A stretch of 64,000 nt of DNA from an uncultured Verrucomicrobiota bacterium. GTDB taxonomy: Bacteria > Verrucomicrobiota > Verrucomicrobiia > Verrucomicrobiales > Verrucomicrobiaceae. The position numbers and the translations under genes are program-made. Below the pieces are notes generated by a model. That model saw only the letters and a program-made list of their open reading frames with translations. It was not told the origin of the DNA and made no database searches. Shown here in pieces: positions 51,144-59,996 of the stretch. How positions within the stretch are numbered: the first letter of the stretch is position 1; every line of letters starts with the position of its first letter. The stretch is from positions 1-64,000 of the forward strand of contig CAINGK010000184.1 of the NCBI GenBank assembly GCA_903848465.1, read 5' to 3'.

Positions 51144-52163
51144 TTACGAATTGAAATGCCGCAGTTTTTGAAAAACGTCTGCGGCAATTTCAAAGGAATG
51201 CAGGCGCACCTGCTGGTCATGGATATGTGCGGTGGCGATGATTTCGTCTGCGCCGGTGTCATTGAGCAGGACTTCGATTTGCTGGCGGAAGGTGTCTGGG
51301 CTACCCACGGCGGAGCAGCGTGTCATGCGGGACACTTGAGTGGCTTCGACTGGATTCCAGAGGGCGTCGATGTCATCGACCGGGGGCTGCAGTTGCGTGG
51401 GCCTGCCGCGAATGAGATTCAGAAAGACCTGCTGCAGCGAGGTGAAGAGACGTCTGGCCTCCGCGTCTGTGTCAGCAGCGATGACGTTCACCCCGATCAT
51501 CACATGGGGTTTATCCAGAGCTGCGGAGGGCTGAAACTGCGTGCGGTAAATGTCCAGCGCCTGATGCAGCAGCTCGGGTGCGAAATGGGAGGCAAAGGCA
51601 AAAGGCAGTCCCATTTCTGCCGCGAGGGTGGCGCTGAAGGTACTGCTGCCGAGAAGATAGAGCGGCACATTGAGCCCCTGCCCTGGCACGGCGTGCACGC
51701 GCTGCCCGGGCAAGGGTACGCCGAAGAAGCCCTGCAACTCCTGCACATCTGCCAGAAAGGTATCGCCACTGCTGCCGAGTCCGCGACGCAGCGCGCGGGC
51801 GGTGAGCTGATCTCCGCCGGGAGCACGACCGAGACCGAGGTCGATGCGGCCAGGGTAGAGCGACTCCAAGGTGCCGAACTGCTCGGCAATGACCAGCGGT
51901 GCGTGATTGGGCAGCATGATGCCGCCGGAGCCTACGCGGATGGTGGAAGTGCCACCGGCGATGTGACCAATGACCACGGAAGTGGCGGCGCTGGCCACAC
52001 CGGGGATGTTGTGATGCTCGGCCACCCAGTAGCGGTGATAGCCCCATTTCTCCGCATGCTGCGCCAGATTCAGCGAGTGGCGGAAGGACTGCGTGGCAGT
52101 CTCGCCTTTCAAGATGGGCGACAGGTCCAGGACGGAGTAGAGGAGGCCTGGGGGAGGTTTCAT
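51144..52163 (-). CDS. Luciferase-like (LLM) flavin-dependent oxidoreductase
   Basis: 339 residues of the bacterial-luciferase-like superfamily, MsnO8/YhbW-type single-component group: [59 protein letters not shown], then [20 protein letters not shown]. Such proteins use FMN or F420; members with this N-terminal pattern are usually FMN-dependent monooxygenases of unknown substrate. Its ATG overlaps the stop of the Old Yellow Enzyme gene (ATGA), so the two are translationally coupled. Confidence 0.9.
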   Translation of the reverse strand: MKPPPGLLYSVLDLSPILKGETATQSFRHSLNLAQHAEKWGYHRYWVAEHHNIPGVASAATSVVIGHIAGGTSTIRVGSGGIMLPNHAPLVIAEQFGTLESLYPGRIDLGLGRAPGGDQLTARALRRGLGSSGDTFLADVQELQGFFGVPLPGQRVHAVPGQGLNVPLYLLGSSTFSATLAAEMGLPFAFASHFAPELLHQALDIYRTQFQPSAALDKPHVMIGVNVIAADTDAEARRLFTSLQQVFLNLIRGRPTQLQPPVDDIDALWNPVEATQVSRMTRCSAVGSPDTFRQQIEVLLNDTGADEIIATAHIHDQQVRLHSFEIAADVFQKLRHFNS

Positions 52164-53209
52164 AATGAAGGGTAATCGGTGTAGCCCTTGGCACCGTCCG
52201 CATAAAAAGTGGAGGGATCAGGTGGGTTCAATGACGCGTTTTGTGCCAGGCGCTGTGGCAGATCGGGATTCGCCAGGAATGGGACGCCAAAGGCCACGGC
52301 ATCGGCATCACCGGAGGAGAGGATCGCGTTGCCGGATTCCAAGGTGAATTTTTCATTGGCCACATATACGCCGCCGAAGGCCTTTTTCAGCGAAGGGCCG
52401 ATGCTGTCCGGGCCCTGCCGCTCGCGAGCGCAGATGAAGGCGATCTTGCGGCGGCCCAGCTCACGCGCCACGTGGCTGAAGGTTTCCAGCGGATTGGCAT
52501 CGCCCATGTCATGCGCATCGCCACGCGGAGCCAGGTGCATGCCTACGCGGTCGGCACCCCAGACGGAGATCACGGCATCGGTGACCTCCAGCATCAGTCG
52601 GGCGCGATTTTCCAAGGAGCCGCCGTAGGCGTCAGTGCGATGATTGGTCTTGGTCTGGAGGAACTGATCGAGCAGGTAGCCATTGGCACCGTGGATTTCC
52701 ACGCCGTCGAAGCCGGCGAGCTTGGCGTTTTCAGCGCCTTTGTGGAAGGCTTCGATGATGCCTGGGATCTCGGAGAGCTCCAAGGCACGGGGTGTTACGA
52801 AGGGTTTCTCCGGCCGAACGATGCTCACATGGCCCGCTGCGGCGATGGCACTGGGGGCTACTGGCAGCGCGCCATCCAAAAACATCGGGTCTGAAATGCG
52901 GCCCACATGCCAGAGCTGCAGGAAGATGCGGCCACCGGCCTCATGCACGGCCTGGGTGACGAGCTTCCAGCCAGTCACCTGCTCTGCCGACCACACGCCG
53001 GGGGTGCTGGCATAGCCGACGCCCATGGGGGTGACGGAGGTGGCCTCGGTGAGGATGAGTCCAGCGCCGGCACGCTGGCGGTAGTACTCGGCCATGAGTG
53101 CGTTCGGAATGCGCTGCTGCCCTGCGCGAGCACGGGTGAGCGGGGCGAGGAAAATGCGATTGGGGAGTGTCAGGGAGCCGAGCTGGAGGGGATCGAAGAG
53201 AGTGGGCAT
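52160..53209 (-). CDS. Old Yellow Enzyme family alkene reductase
   Basis: 349 residues, NemA/OYE type. [20 protein letters not shown] binds FMN. The substrate-anion pair is in [13 protein letters not shown] (His and Asn three apart), followed by [17 protein letters not shown]. The end [18 protein letters not shown] is typical. It reduces activated C=C bonds (enones, maleimides, nitro compounds) with NAD(P)H. It is first in the three-gene oxidoreductase operon and divergent from an ArsR-type regulator 64 bases away, which fits electrophile-induced expression as known for NemR/NemA-like pairs (though NemR is of another family). Confidence 0.94.
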   Translation of the reverse strand: MPTLFDPLQLGSLTLPNRIFLAPLTRARAGQQRIPNALMAEYYRQRAGAGLILTEATSVTPMGVGYASTPGVWSAEQVTGWKLVTQAVHEAGGRIFLQLWHVGRISDPMFLDGALPVAPSAIAAAGHVSIVRPEKPFVTPRALELSEIPGIIEAFHKGAENAKLAGFDGVEIHGANGYLLDQFLQTKTNHRTDAYGGSLENRARLMLEVTDAVISVWGADRVGMHLAPRGDAHDMGDANPLETFSHVARELGRRKIAFICARERQGPDSIGPSLKKAFGGVYVANEKFTLESGNAILSSGDADAVAFGVPFLANPDLPQRLAQNASLNPPDPSTFYADGAKGYTDYPSL

Positions 53210-53215
53210 GATCGG

Positions 53216-53246
53216 TTAGTTCTATTGTTCACTTTTACGGAACTAA
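53216..53246. promoter_or_regulatory. Palindromic operator between the OYE operon and its regulator
   Basis: TTAGTTC (53216-53222) and GAACTAA (53240-53246) are perfect 7-base arms 17 bases apart. Inside, GTTC (53227-53230) pairs with GAAC (53240-53243). The site begins 6 bases before the OYE start and 27 bases before the regulator start, so a bound dimer could control both. A smaller TGTGT/ACACA pair (53273-53289) overlaps the regulator's start. Confidence 0.55.
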
Positions 53247-53273
53247 AGAATCATTGAACTGCAAGCGAAATTT

Positions 53274-53621
53274 GTGTATCATTCACACATCAGACCTCTT
53301 CACCATCCTCCAGCCGAAAGTTTCACCGTCGCGGGCATCATGCATGCCCTGTCAGACCCGGTGCGTCTCAGCATTGTGGCCGAACTGCGCAAGGCCGAGG
53401 AAGGCCTGAACTGCGTGGAGACGACCAGCCGCCTGAAATGCACGATGCCGAAGTCCACCTGCTCCCAGCATTACCGCATTTTGCGTGAGTCGGGCATCAT
53501 CCAAAGCGAACGCCGCGGCGTGGAGCTGACGAGCAAGGTACGGCGCAAGGAGCTGGACAGCCGCTTTCCTGGGCTGCTGGATGCCATCCTTAAGTCATGG
53601 CGGCGTGAGAATGAGGAGTGA
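53274..53621 (+). CDS. ArsR-type winged-helix regulator with three cysteines
   Basis: 115 residues from a GTG. A winged helix-turn-helix covers about 18-95: IMHALSDPVRLSIVAELRKA, recognition helix around KSTCSQHYRILRESGII, wing near SERRGVEL. Cysteines C47, C56 and C63 flank or lie in the DNA-reading region, which suggests thiol-based sensing of electrophiles or oxidants rather than metal binding (inference). It is divergent from the OYE/luciferase/aldo-keto reductase operon with a palindrome in the gap, so it most likely represses that operon and itself. Confidence 0.85.
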   Translation: MYHSHIRPLHHPPAESFTVAGIMHALSDPVRLSIVAELRKAEEGLNCVETTSRLKCTMPKSTCSQHYRILRESGIIQSERRGVELTSKVRRKELDSRFPGLLDAILKSWRRENEE

Positions 53622-53659
53622 GATCAACCCCACTTTCATAAAAACGCGGCCCTCTTTCC

Positions 53660-53702
53660 AAGCCTCGCAGCAAGCGAGTTCGCATCTTGGCGCAGGAGGC
53701 TT
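53660..53702. terminator. Inverted repeat between convergent genes
   Basis: AAGCCTC (53660-53666) pairs with GAGGCTT (53696-53702) around a 29-base loop. It lies between the ArsR-type gene and the end of the sialidase operon. The loop is long and there is no U-run, so this is a weak call. Confidence 0.3.
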
Positions 53703-53706
53703 CAAA

Positions 53707-54936
53707 TCATGGGTGTGAAGTCTCTTTGCCATCGGTCAGCCATTCCAGATTGAAACGGGCCAGTGTCAGGCGGCCACCGGTAAAGTTGGCCAGCGCTGAA
53801 CCATCGCCGCTGCGTCCGTAGAAGCAGAGGATGGTGCCGCTCTTGGTGACGGCGATGTCTGAGTACATGCTGGGTCCGGGCTCGATAGCTTTGTTCACGG
53901 GCCATGTTTTGCCTTCGTCGCGGCTGATCTTCACGCTGACGTTTTTACGATCGCGGTTTTTACCGGGCTCGGCTTTGCCCTTCTCTTTCTCCAGGTTATG
54001 GGGGTTGGAAAAGAGAATGAGGTTTTGACCATCGTGGTCATAGCGCACGATGCCTCCCATGCAGATGGGTTCGAGCAGGGCGTCGTCAAATTTCGGTGTG
54101 CTCCAGTTCGTGGCACCGTCTTTGCTGACGGTGACGATACGGCGATGCGCCTTCGACTCACTGCGAACATTGAGCATGACGCTGCCGTCATTGAGTTCGA
54201 TGGCGACGGTTTCATTGGGGTTGATCCACTCCTCGGTGCATGGGACGGCGATATCGCCGGCCTTCCAGGTTTTGCCCTGATCATCGCTGAAGATGGTGGC
54301 GGTGACACTCGGGCGATGTGCATTGCCACCCGTGCCGGTGGAGAGCCAGATGGGGACGACGAGACGGCCGGTCTTGAGCTGAATGCTGTGATCAGGGCCG
54401 GTGGCAAGCACCTTCCAGTCGTAGTCTTTCTTGAAGGCGTCAAATGTGGAGGTGATCTCGACGGGCTTGCTCCAGGTGAGGCCATCGTCTTCGCTGCGCT
54501 GATAGAAGCAGCGCTCGTATTCCAGGCAGAAGAGCATGTGCACCGTGCCGTCCTTGTCGGCAATGAGCACGGGATTGTTGTAAGTCACGTCATTGGGATC
54601 GACGTTCTTCATCTTGAGCGCGAAGGGATTCTTCGTTTTTGGTCCTTCGACATTGGCGATGCTTTTCGGCTCGCTCCATGTCTTGCCTTCATCCGTGCTG
54701 CGACGGAGCAGAATGCGGATGTCATCCCAGTCGCTGACACCGGCGGCACGTTTGCGCGCCTCACACCAGGCAAGAACGGTGCCCTTGGCTGTGACCACGA
54801 TGCCGGGGATGTGGTAGATCTGGTAGGCGGGATTATCACCGACGATGAACAGATCATGTTTTTCGATGAAGGGTTCGGCAGCGGCAAGAGAGCCGCAGAG
54901 AGTGCCGAGGAATACAGAGAGGAGGATGGATTTCAT
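53707..54936 (-). CDS. Exported GH33-type sialidase (copy 2)
   Basis: 409 residues with a signal peptide (MKSILLSVFLGTLCGSLAAA). It is a six-bladed BNR propeller: a YHIPGIVV segment in place of the usual (F/Y)RIP, followed by four Asp boxes (STDEGKTW, SEDDGLTW, SDDQGKTW, SRDEGKTW). The central SVMLNVRSESKAHRRIVTVS supplies likely carboxylate-binding arginines. GH33 enzymes release terminal sialic acid, but planctomycete/verrucomicrobial relatives may act on other sugars. It is closely similar along its whole length to the preceding gene (51-base gap), so the two are a tandem duplication. It is the last gene of the operon. Confidence 0.85.
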   Translation of the reverse strand: MKSILLSVFLGTLCGSLAAAEPFIEKHDLFIVGDNPAYQIYHIPGIVVTAKGTVLAWCEARKRAAGVSDWDDIRILLRRSTDEGKTWSEPKSIANVEGPKTKNPFALKMKNVDPNDVTYNNPVLIADKDGTVHMLFCLEYERCFYQRSEDDGLTWSKPVEITSTFDAFKKDYDWKVLATGPDHSIQLKTGRLVVPIWLSTGTGGNAHRPSVTATIFSDDQGKTWKAGDIAVPCTEEWINPNETVAIELNDGSVMLNVRSESKAHRRIVTVSKDGATNWSTPKFDDALLEPICMGGIVRYDHDGQNLILFSNPHNLEKEKGKAEPGKNRDRKNVSVKISRDEGKTWPVNKAIEPGPSMYSDIAVTKSGTILCFYGRSGDGSALANFTGGRLTLARFNLEWLTDGKETSHP

Positions 54937-54987
54937 GGCTGGTTCAGGTCAAGACGGGTGGTGTTGGAAGCAAAATTGCGAGATCAC

Positions 54988-56211
54988 TTATGGCGCGGAA
55001 GAAAGTGAGTCACGGCCGTCGGTGAGCCATTCGAGATTGAAGCGCGCGAGCGTGAGGGCCTTGAAGGTGTAGCCGCCGAAATCGGTTCCGTTCTGGCCGC
55101 GACTGAAGAAACAAAGAATCTTCCCACTCTTCGTCACTGCGAGATCGCTGTAACTGCTGTAGCCGGAATCAAGGGGCTTGCTGATGGGCCACGTGTGAGC
55201 CTCATCATAGCTGAGCTTAAGCGTGAGATTTTTGCGATCGCGCACCTTGCCAGCTTCTTCCTTGCCATCTGCGCGGGCGATATTGTCGGGATTGGAAAAA
55301 AGAATGCGGTTTTTGCCGCCTTGACTGGCAAGCGAACAGCGAACGATGCTGCCCATGCAAATGGGCTCAAGCAGCGCGTCGTCAAACTTAGGCGTGCTCC
55401 AGCCGGTGGCGCCGTCTTTACTGAGGGTGACAATGCGGCGGTGCGCTTTCGATTCACTGCGCACATTGAGCATCACGCTTCCATCGGCCAATTCGATGGC
55501 GACGGTCTCGTTAGGATTGGTCCAGTCCTCGGTGCAGGGCACTGCAATATCACCTGCGTGCCACGTTTTACCCTGATCATCGCTGTAGATCGTCGTGGTA
55601 ACACTGGGGCGGTGCGCATTGCCGCCGGTGCCCGTGGAAAGCCATACCGGCACAATCAGACGGCCATTCTTGAGCTGAATGCCATGATCCGGACCCGTGG
55701 CGAGAACCTTCCAATCGTAGGTGGAGCGAAATTTTTCGAACGCGCCGGTGATCTCCACCGGAGTGCTCCAGCTAACTCCAGCGTCATCGCTGCGTTGATA
55801 GAAGCATCTCATGTATTCGAGGCAGAAAAGCATGTGAACAGTGCCTTCACTGTCGGCGATGAGGACGGGATTGTTGTAAGTCACGTCCGAAGGATTGATG
55901 CCTTTCACCGCGAGTGAGAAGGGATTTTTTGTCTTTGGTCCGGGCACGTCGGCGATGTTGCGCGGTTCATCCCAAGTTTTTCCTTCATCGGTGGAGCGTC
56001 GCAGTAGAATAGCGATCTGCCCCCAATCGGCACTATTCTGACGAGCCTCACACCATGCGAGCACCGTCCCATTGGCGGTCACGACGATGCCGGGAATGTG
56101 GTAGAGCTTATAACCGCCTGTATCGGCTGTGAACAGATCCTGCTTTTCGATGAAGGGCTCAGCAGCAGAGAGTGATCCGCAGAGCAGCAGGAGAGAGGCG
56201 AGGTGTTTCAT
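54988..56211 (-). CDS. Exported GH33-type sialidase (copy 1)
   Basis: 407 residues with a signal peptide (MKHLASLLLLCGSLSAAE). It matches its neighbour block for block: PFIEKQDLF, YHIPGIVVTA, STDEGKTWDEP, DVTYNNPVLIAD, TGPDHGIQLK, SVMLNVRSESKAHRRIVTLS, LARFNLEWLTDG. The third and last Asp boxes are SDDQGKTW and the degenerate SYDEAHTW. The high similarity implies recent duplication. Small differences near the ends could change substrate or partner. It lies 15 bases after the GH32/43-like gene. Confidence 0.85.
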   Translation of the reverse strand: MKHLASLLLLCGSLSAAEPFIEKQDLFTADTGGYKLYHIPGIVVTANGTVLAWCEARQNSADWGQIAILLRRSTDEGKTWDEPRNIADVPGPKTKNPFSLAVKGINPSDVTYNNPVLIADSEGTVHMLFCLEYMRCFYQRSDDAGVSWSTPVEITGAFEKFRSTYDWKVLATGPDHGIQLKNGRLIVPVWLSTGTGGNAHRPSVTTTIYSDDQGKTWHAGDIAVPCTEDWTNPNETVAIELADGSVMLNVRSESKAHRRIVTLSKDGATGWSTPKFDDALLEPICMGSIVRCSLASQGGKNRILFSNPDNIARADGKEEAGKVRDRKNLTLKLSYDEAHTWPISKPLDSGYSSYSDLAVTKSGKILCFFSRGQNGTDFGGYTFKALTLARFNLEWLTDGRDSLSSAP

Positions 56212-56226
56212 GGTGGTTGAAAGGAT

Positions 56227-57789
56227 TCAAGGTGTGGTGGTGAATTGCAGGGCGTAGAGCTTGGCGTTGCGCAGGGTCACCTGCACGCGCACGGACTGGC
56301 CGGCGAGGGCACCGACATCGGCACCGCTCTTCCAGCGGACTTCATGGTCGATGGCGTCCGCACTGATGAGTTCGCAGTCGTCGGCGGAGAAACCTGGCAG
56401 AGGTTTGCCATCTGTTCCGAGCAGGGCGACGCGGGCGCTGCCGCTGCCTGCGGTGTGCAGATTCAGACAAAGCCGGTTTCCTTTGAAGAGAAGAGGCCGG
56501 GTGGTAAGCACGCCGCCGGTGGTGGCGGCATCCATGGAGACGAAGCCATCCACACGCTGCGTGGCGCAGTAGATGCCGCCGCGATCTTTCTTCAGCCACT
56601 CGGCGCGGTTCACCAAATCCTTGTCCCACACGACGGGGCGGCCATGGGTGAAGGTATCGCCAACGAAGTACTGGTAGAGCAGCCGCCCACGTCGGACCAT
56701 GCCGGGCCCCATGCTAACGATGCGGAGATCGAGCCCTTCGTGGAAACCCGCGCCGATGTAGGGCTGATGTGAACGATTCCAGGCAATGCCATCGCGGCTG
56801 GTGGCAAACTGTACGTCGAAGGTGCCGTCGGCGGTGTTGCAGGCGCGTGCTTTCCAGGCGTCGCCTTTCCAAAGCTGGAAGGCGGCGGGAAAGGCGAAGT
56901 ACACATCCGGTGCGAAGGGATACTTCGTGACCACGCTGGTGTAGAGATCGACGTGTTCCGCGTCCTTTTCATCGGCGGCCATGACGGTGGGAATCTCGCG
57001 GCTGGGTACGGGGATCTTGCCATTGCCCCAGACAAGATTGGGCGGCACCGAGGCATCGTAGGGCCAGGGAGCGAGCAGATCGCCAGTGGCTACACGTGCA
57101 ACGGTGCGTACGGGATTCCAGGCGCGCAGGTAAATGGAGTACTGCTGCGAGTGCTCGTCCCACGTGGCGGATGGTTGACTGTCTGGCACGAAGGGGAACA
57201 GCCGCTCCGGCACGGAAGCCCAATGTACGCCGTCGTTGGATGAAGCGACGAAGACACCGGCCTTGGCGGGATCAAGCCAGCCTTTGGTATAGATGAGCCG
57301 GTAGCGCTGGTCCTTTGGGGCGTGCGGATCGAGAAACACAAAGGCCTCCACCGCTTCGACGGGGAGGATATTGTTGTCCTTGCTTCCCTGAAAGATTTTG
57401 GCGTCGAGCTTGGGCCGCTCGAAATGGATGCCGTCACTGCTCGTCGCTAGGCTGAAGTGCTTCTTTTTCTCTGCATCGTAGCTGCCGTGGTAGAGCTTCA
57501 CCACGCCGCCATCCTCTACCACACAGCAATAAAAGATGAAGCCGAGCGCTTCCCAGGGCTGATCCGGAGTGAGCACTTTCCGAATGCTCTCGGGGGGATT
57601 CTGCGTGCGAATGATGTCCTTGGTGAGGTTCGTATCAACGATCCGGTCGTCGATGAAGAGCTGGCGGTCGCTGCCGATGGTGATCTCTTGCGTCTTCAAT
57701 GCCGCAGCGAATGCAGGCGGCAGCGAATGCATGGCAACAGCAAGCATTCCGATTTGAAGAAGGTGAGGGGAAAGTCGGTTATTGATCAT
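56227..57789 (-). CDS. Exported GH32/GH43-like beta-propeller glycosidase
   Basis: About 520 residues. The chosen ATG overlaps the stop of the preceding gene by 11 bases and gives a leader (LLQIGMLAVAMHSLPPAFA); another ATG lies 15 bases upstream. The repeated short blades with W and SxDG turns (ATSSDGIHFERP, ASSNDGVHWASVP, ATSRDGIAWNRS) and the QLFIDDRIVD start resemble the five-bladed GH32/GH43/GH68 propellers often annotated in Planctomycetes. Catalytic acids cannot be fixed by eye. It probably works with the sialidases and the beta-helix protein on the same glycan. Confidence 0.7.
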   Translation of the reverse strand: MINNRLSPHLLQIGMLAVAMHSLPPAFAAALKTQEITIGSDRQLFIDDRIVDTNLTKDIIRTQNPPESIRKVLTPDQPWEALGFIFYCCVVEDGGVVKLYHGSYDAEKKKHFSLATSSDGIHFERPKLDAKIFQGSKDNNILPVEAVEAFVFLDPHAPKDQRYRLIYTKGWLDPAKAGVFVASSNDGVHWASVPERLFPFVPDSQPSATWDEHSQQYSIYLRAWNPVRTVARVATGDLLAPWPYDASVPPNLVWGNGKIPVPSREIPTVMAADEKDAEHVDLYTSVVTKYPFAPDVYFAFPAAFQLWKGDAWKARACNTADGTFDVQFATSRDGIAWNRSHQPYIGAGFHEGLDLRIVSMGPGMVRRGRLLYQYFVGDTFTHGRPVVWDKDLVNRAEWLKKDRGGIYCATQRVDGFVSMDAATTGGVLTTRPLLFKGNRLCLNLHTAGSGSARVALLGTDGKPLPGFSADDCELISADAIDHEVRWKSGADVGALAGQSVRVQVTLRNAKLYALQFTTTP

Positions 57790-59176
57790 GGGGGCGGACA
57801 ACATTGCTGGCAGCGTCTGTATTCTTTCCGAGGTCTGTGATTGGAGTCGTCGTCACGTTGTCGTGAATGACGTTTCCCTCGGCACCGGCCACGATGCACA
57901 ACGAGCCAGCGGCATGAATGTTGCCGGACCAAATCCAGCCGCTGGCATGCAGTTCGTAGTTGCCAGTCATGCGCAATTGATTGCCACGCACCATCACGCG
58001 GCGAGAGTTCATGATCGTGCGTGGTGCAGAAACGAAATCGCCCTCGCAAACGTTGTCGGCGAATGTGATGTCCTGGATTGTCGTCCTGGCAGGTGTCGTC
58101 TTATCGAGAAACTGGATGTCTCCATCAAACACATTCCCGGTGAAAGTGATGCCTTGATAGGCGCAGGCAATCGCCTCCTTCCTGGTCTGGAATCGCACGG
58201 CACATTTGCTGTGGGTGTTCTGATTGCGAAAAATATTTCCAGCAACCACGACATCTGTGATCACCGATTTGTTTGCCTGGGGTTCGGTGCGGAAAAACAA
58301 ACAAGGAGCAGGTGTGGCCTTGTTGATCGTCTGCACCGGCTCGACGTGGTTGCCACTCACCCGGATGTGATTCGAGCCTTCAGTGACATTGATGCCGGTA
58401 TCCGTGAAATACACGACATTGTCGCGGATTTGCACATTGCGGCTGCCGCAGATCACCTGCGGGCCGTCCTTGGTGTTCGTGATGTAATTGTCCGCGATGA
58501 GCACGCCGTTGCACTCCGCGAGTTCGACTGCCTTGTTGCCACAGGTGTCGATGTAATTGTGGCAGACCTGCCAGTTGGTGAACTGGGTGGCGAGCCGGTC
58601 AGCATTCCCATAAACGTGGACATTTTCCTTGGTGCAGCCAGCAGCCTGCTGGGAATCATAGATCCAGCAATTTCGAACTGTGATATTGTTCGAAGATAAG
58701 AGCCTGGCCTCAGGAGCGCCGAGGCGGGCATTGAATCCCATGATGGAACCACCCCCAATTTTGGCATTGTTCCCTGTGTAGCGCAGGTTTTCGACCACCA
58801 CGTTGTTTGCGGGAGTCGTCTCCGTGCCGATCCTCACGGGGTAATAACGCAGGGGATTGGGCGGAGTCTTGGGGTCCAGGTAGATGTGGGTGGCGTAGCC
58901 CTGGCCGCGCAGTGTCACATTGCTTTTGATGCTCAGCGTTTCATCACCCGCCTTGCGGGAGAGTTTAAAGTCCCCTGCCCCAAGAATCACGTTGCCGCCA
59001 CCGACTGATGCCACCTTGTCGAGCGCCTGCTGCAGCACGTCGTCCGCGAAAGCATCTGCTCCGGGAGCGGGCACTTGCAGGCCGAAGGCGGTCTCGGCTG
59101 GCGATGGGCCTTGGGCGATGACTCCGCCTTGCATAATAAACAGGCAGACGAGCCCTAGAATCGAGATCGGTTTCAT
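57779..59176 (-). CDS. Exported right-handed beta-helix protein
   Basis: 465 residues with a signal peptide (MKPISILGLVCLFIMQGGVI). The body is a pectate-lyase-like parallel beta-helix: a Pro-rich start, VLQQALDKVASVGGGNVILG and SNVTLRGQG, then many coils with NNITVRNCWI, NVQIRDNVVYF, IRVSGNHVEP and ITFTGNVFDG. No lysine/arginine catalytic pair of a known lyase family stands out, so it could be a lyase, an epimerase or a binding protein. It starts 7 bases after the aldolase gene's stop. Confidence 0.75.
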   Translation of the reverse strand: MKPISILGLVCLFIMQGGVIAQGPSPAETAFGLQVPAPGADAFADDVLQQALDKVASVGGGNVILGAGDFKLSRKAGDETLSIKSNVTLRGQGYATHIYLDPKTPPNPLRYYPVRIGTETTPANNVVVENLRYTGNNAKIGGGSIMGFNARLGAPEARLLSSNNITVRNCWIYDSQQAAGCTKENVHVYGNADRLATQFTNWQVCHNYIDTCGNKAVELAECNGVLIADNYITNTKDGPQVICGSRNVQIRDNVVYFTDTGINVTEGSNHIRVSGNHVEPVQTINKATPAPCLFFRTEPQANKSVITDVVVAGNIFRNQNTHSKCAVRFQTRKEAIACAYQGITFTGNVFDGDIQFLDKTTPARTTIQDITFADNVCEGDFVSAPRTIMNSRRVMVRGNQLRMTGNYELHASGWIWSGNIHAAGSLCIVAGAEGNVIHDNVTTTPITDLGKNTDAASNVVRPHDQ

Positions 59177-59183
59177 GTGAGGT

Positions 59184-59996
59184 TCAAATCAGCGTGGTGG
59201 ATGCAGCGGAGGCATCTGGCGTGATGTCTGCCGCAGAACGTATGGCCTCCAGTTCAAGACGGAGATGCTTTTGAAACAGTGAGATGTCGGCGCTGTGGAT
59301 GAGCATGTTGGCACCGAGCTTCAAGAAGCGCACCTGCTGTGACACATCGCCCCAGAAGTGAATGCCGGCACCGATGTTTGCTGCGCGTGCTTTGCGGAAG
59401 ATCGTTTCGCATGCGGCAAGAAACCTGGGGTGATCCCACTGCTCGGGAATGCCGAGATTGCAGGAGAGATCGTGGGGACCGATGAGTACTGCATCGAGGC
59501 CGGGCACTGCGAGGATATCGTCGAGTGCATCAATGGCAGGGACGCTTTCGATGTTGATGATGAGGAGCCGATTGGCAGCGCCCTGCTGGATATAGGCGCT
59601 GAGTTCGGGCTCTGGAGTCGCGCCCTCAAGCATCTGCTGGAGACGCTGGCCTTTGATGGGGCGCAACTTTACCGCACCGCGCAGAGCCTGGACTTGTTCG
59701 ACGGATTCAACGTAGGGTGCAATGACGCCTGCGGCACCGCCATCGAGAACCATCGTGGCGGCATAAGGATCTGGCGCGGGAATGCGCACGAGAGGGGGGA
59801 GCCCGAGCGCGGAATACATTTGGCACATCCAGCTCAGCTCCGCACGATTCAGTGCGATGTGCTCTGTGTCGATGAAGACGAAATCAAGACCGCAGCCACG
59901 CACCACCTCCGGCCAGCGTGGCGAGGGGGAGACAATGAGCGTGCCGAAGACCGGACGGTCCTGCCGCAATGCGTGTGCAAGTGCAGCAGCGTTCAT
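59184..59996 (-). CDS. HpcH/HpaI-family class II aldolase
   Basis: 270 residues, complete. FGTLIVSPSPRWPEVVRGCG, DFVFIDTEHIALN, VIAPYVESVEQV, IINIESVPAIDAL and VLIGPHDLSCNLG are the family's motifs, with Mg-binding Glu in NIES and Asp in GPHD. Family members split 2-keto-3-deoxy sugar acids into pyruvate and an aldehyde. In this sialidase/RraA operon it is likely the cytoplasmic step for a keto-deoxy acid. This differs from the usual sialic acid route through NanA. Its ATG overlaps the preceding stop by four bases. Confidence 0.92.
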   Translation of the reverse strand: MNAAALAHALRQDRPVFGTLIVSPSPRWPEVVRGCGLDFVFIDTEHIALNRAELSWMCQMYSALGLPPLVRIPAPDPYAATMVLDGGAAGVIAPYVESVEQVQALRGAVKLRPIKGQRLQQMLEGATPEPELSAYIQQGAANRLLIINIESVPAIDALDDILAVPGLDAVLIGPHDLSCNLGIPEQWDHPRFLAACETIFRKARAANIGAGIHFWGDVSQQVRFLKLGANMLIHSADISLFQKHLRLELEAIRSAADITPDASAASTTLI

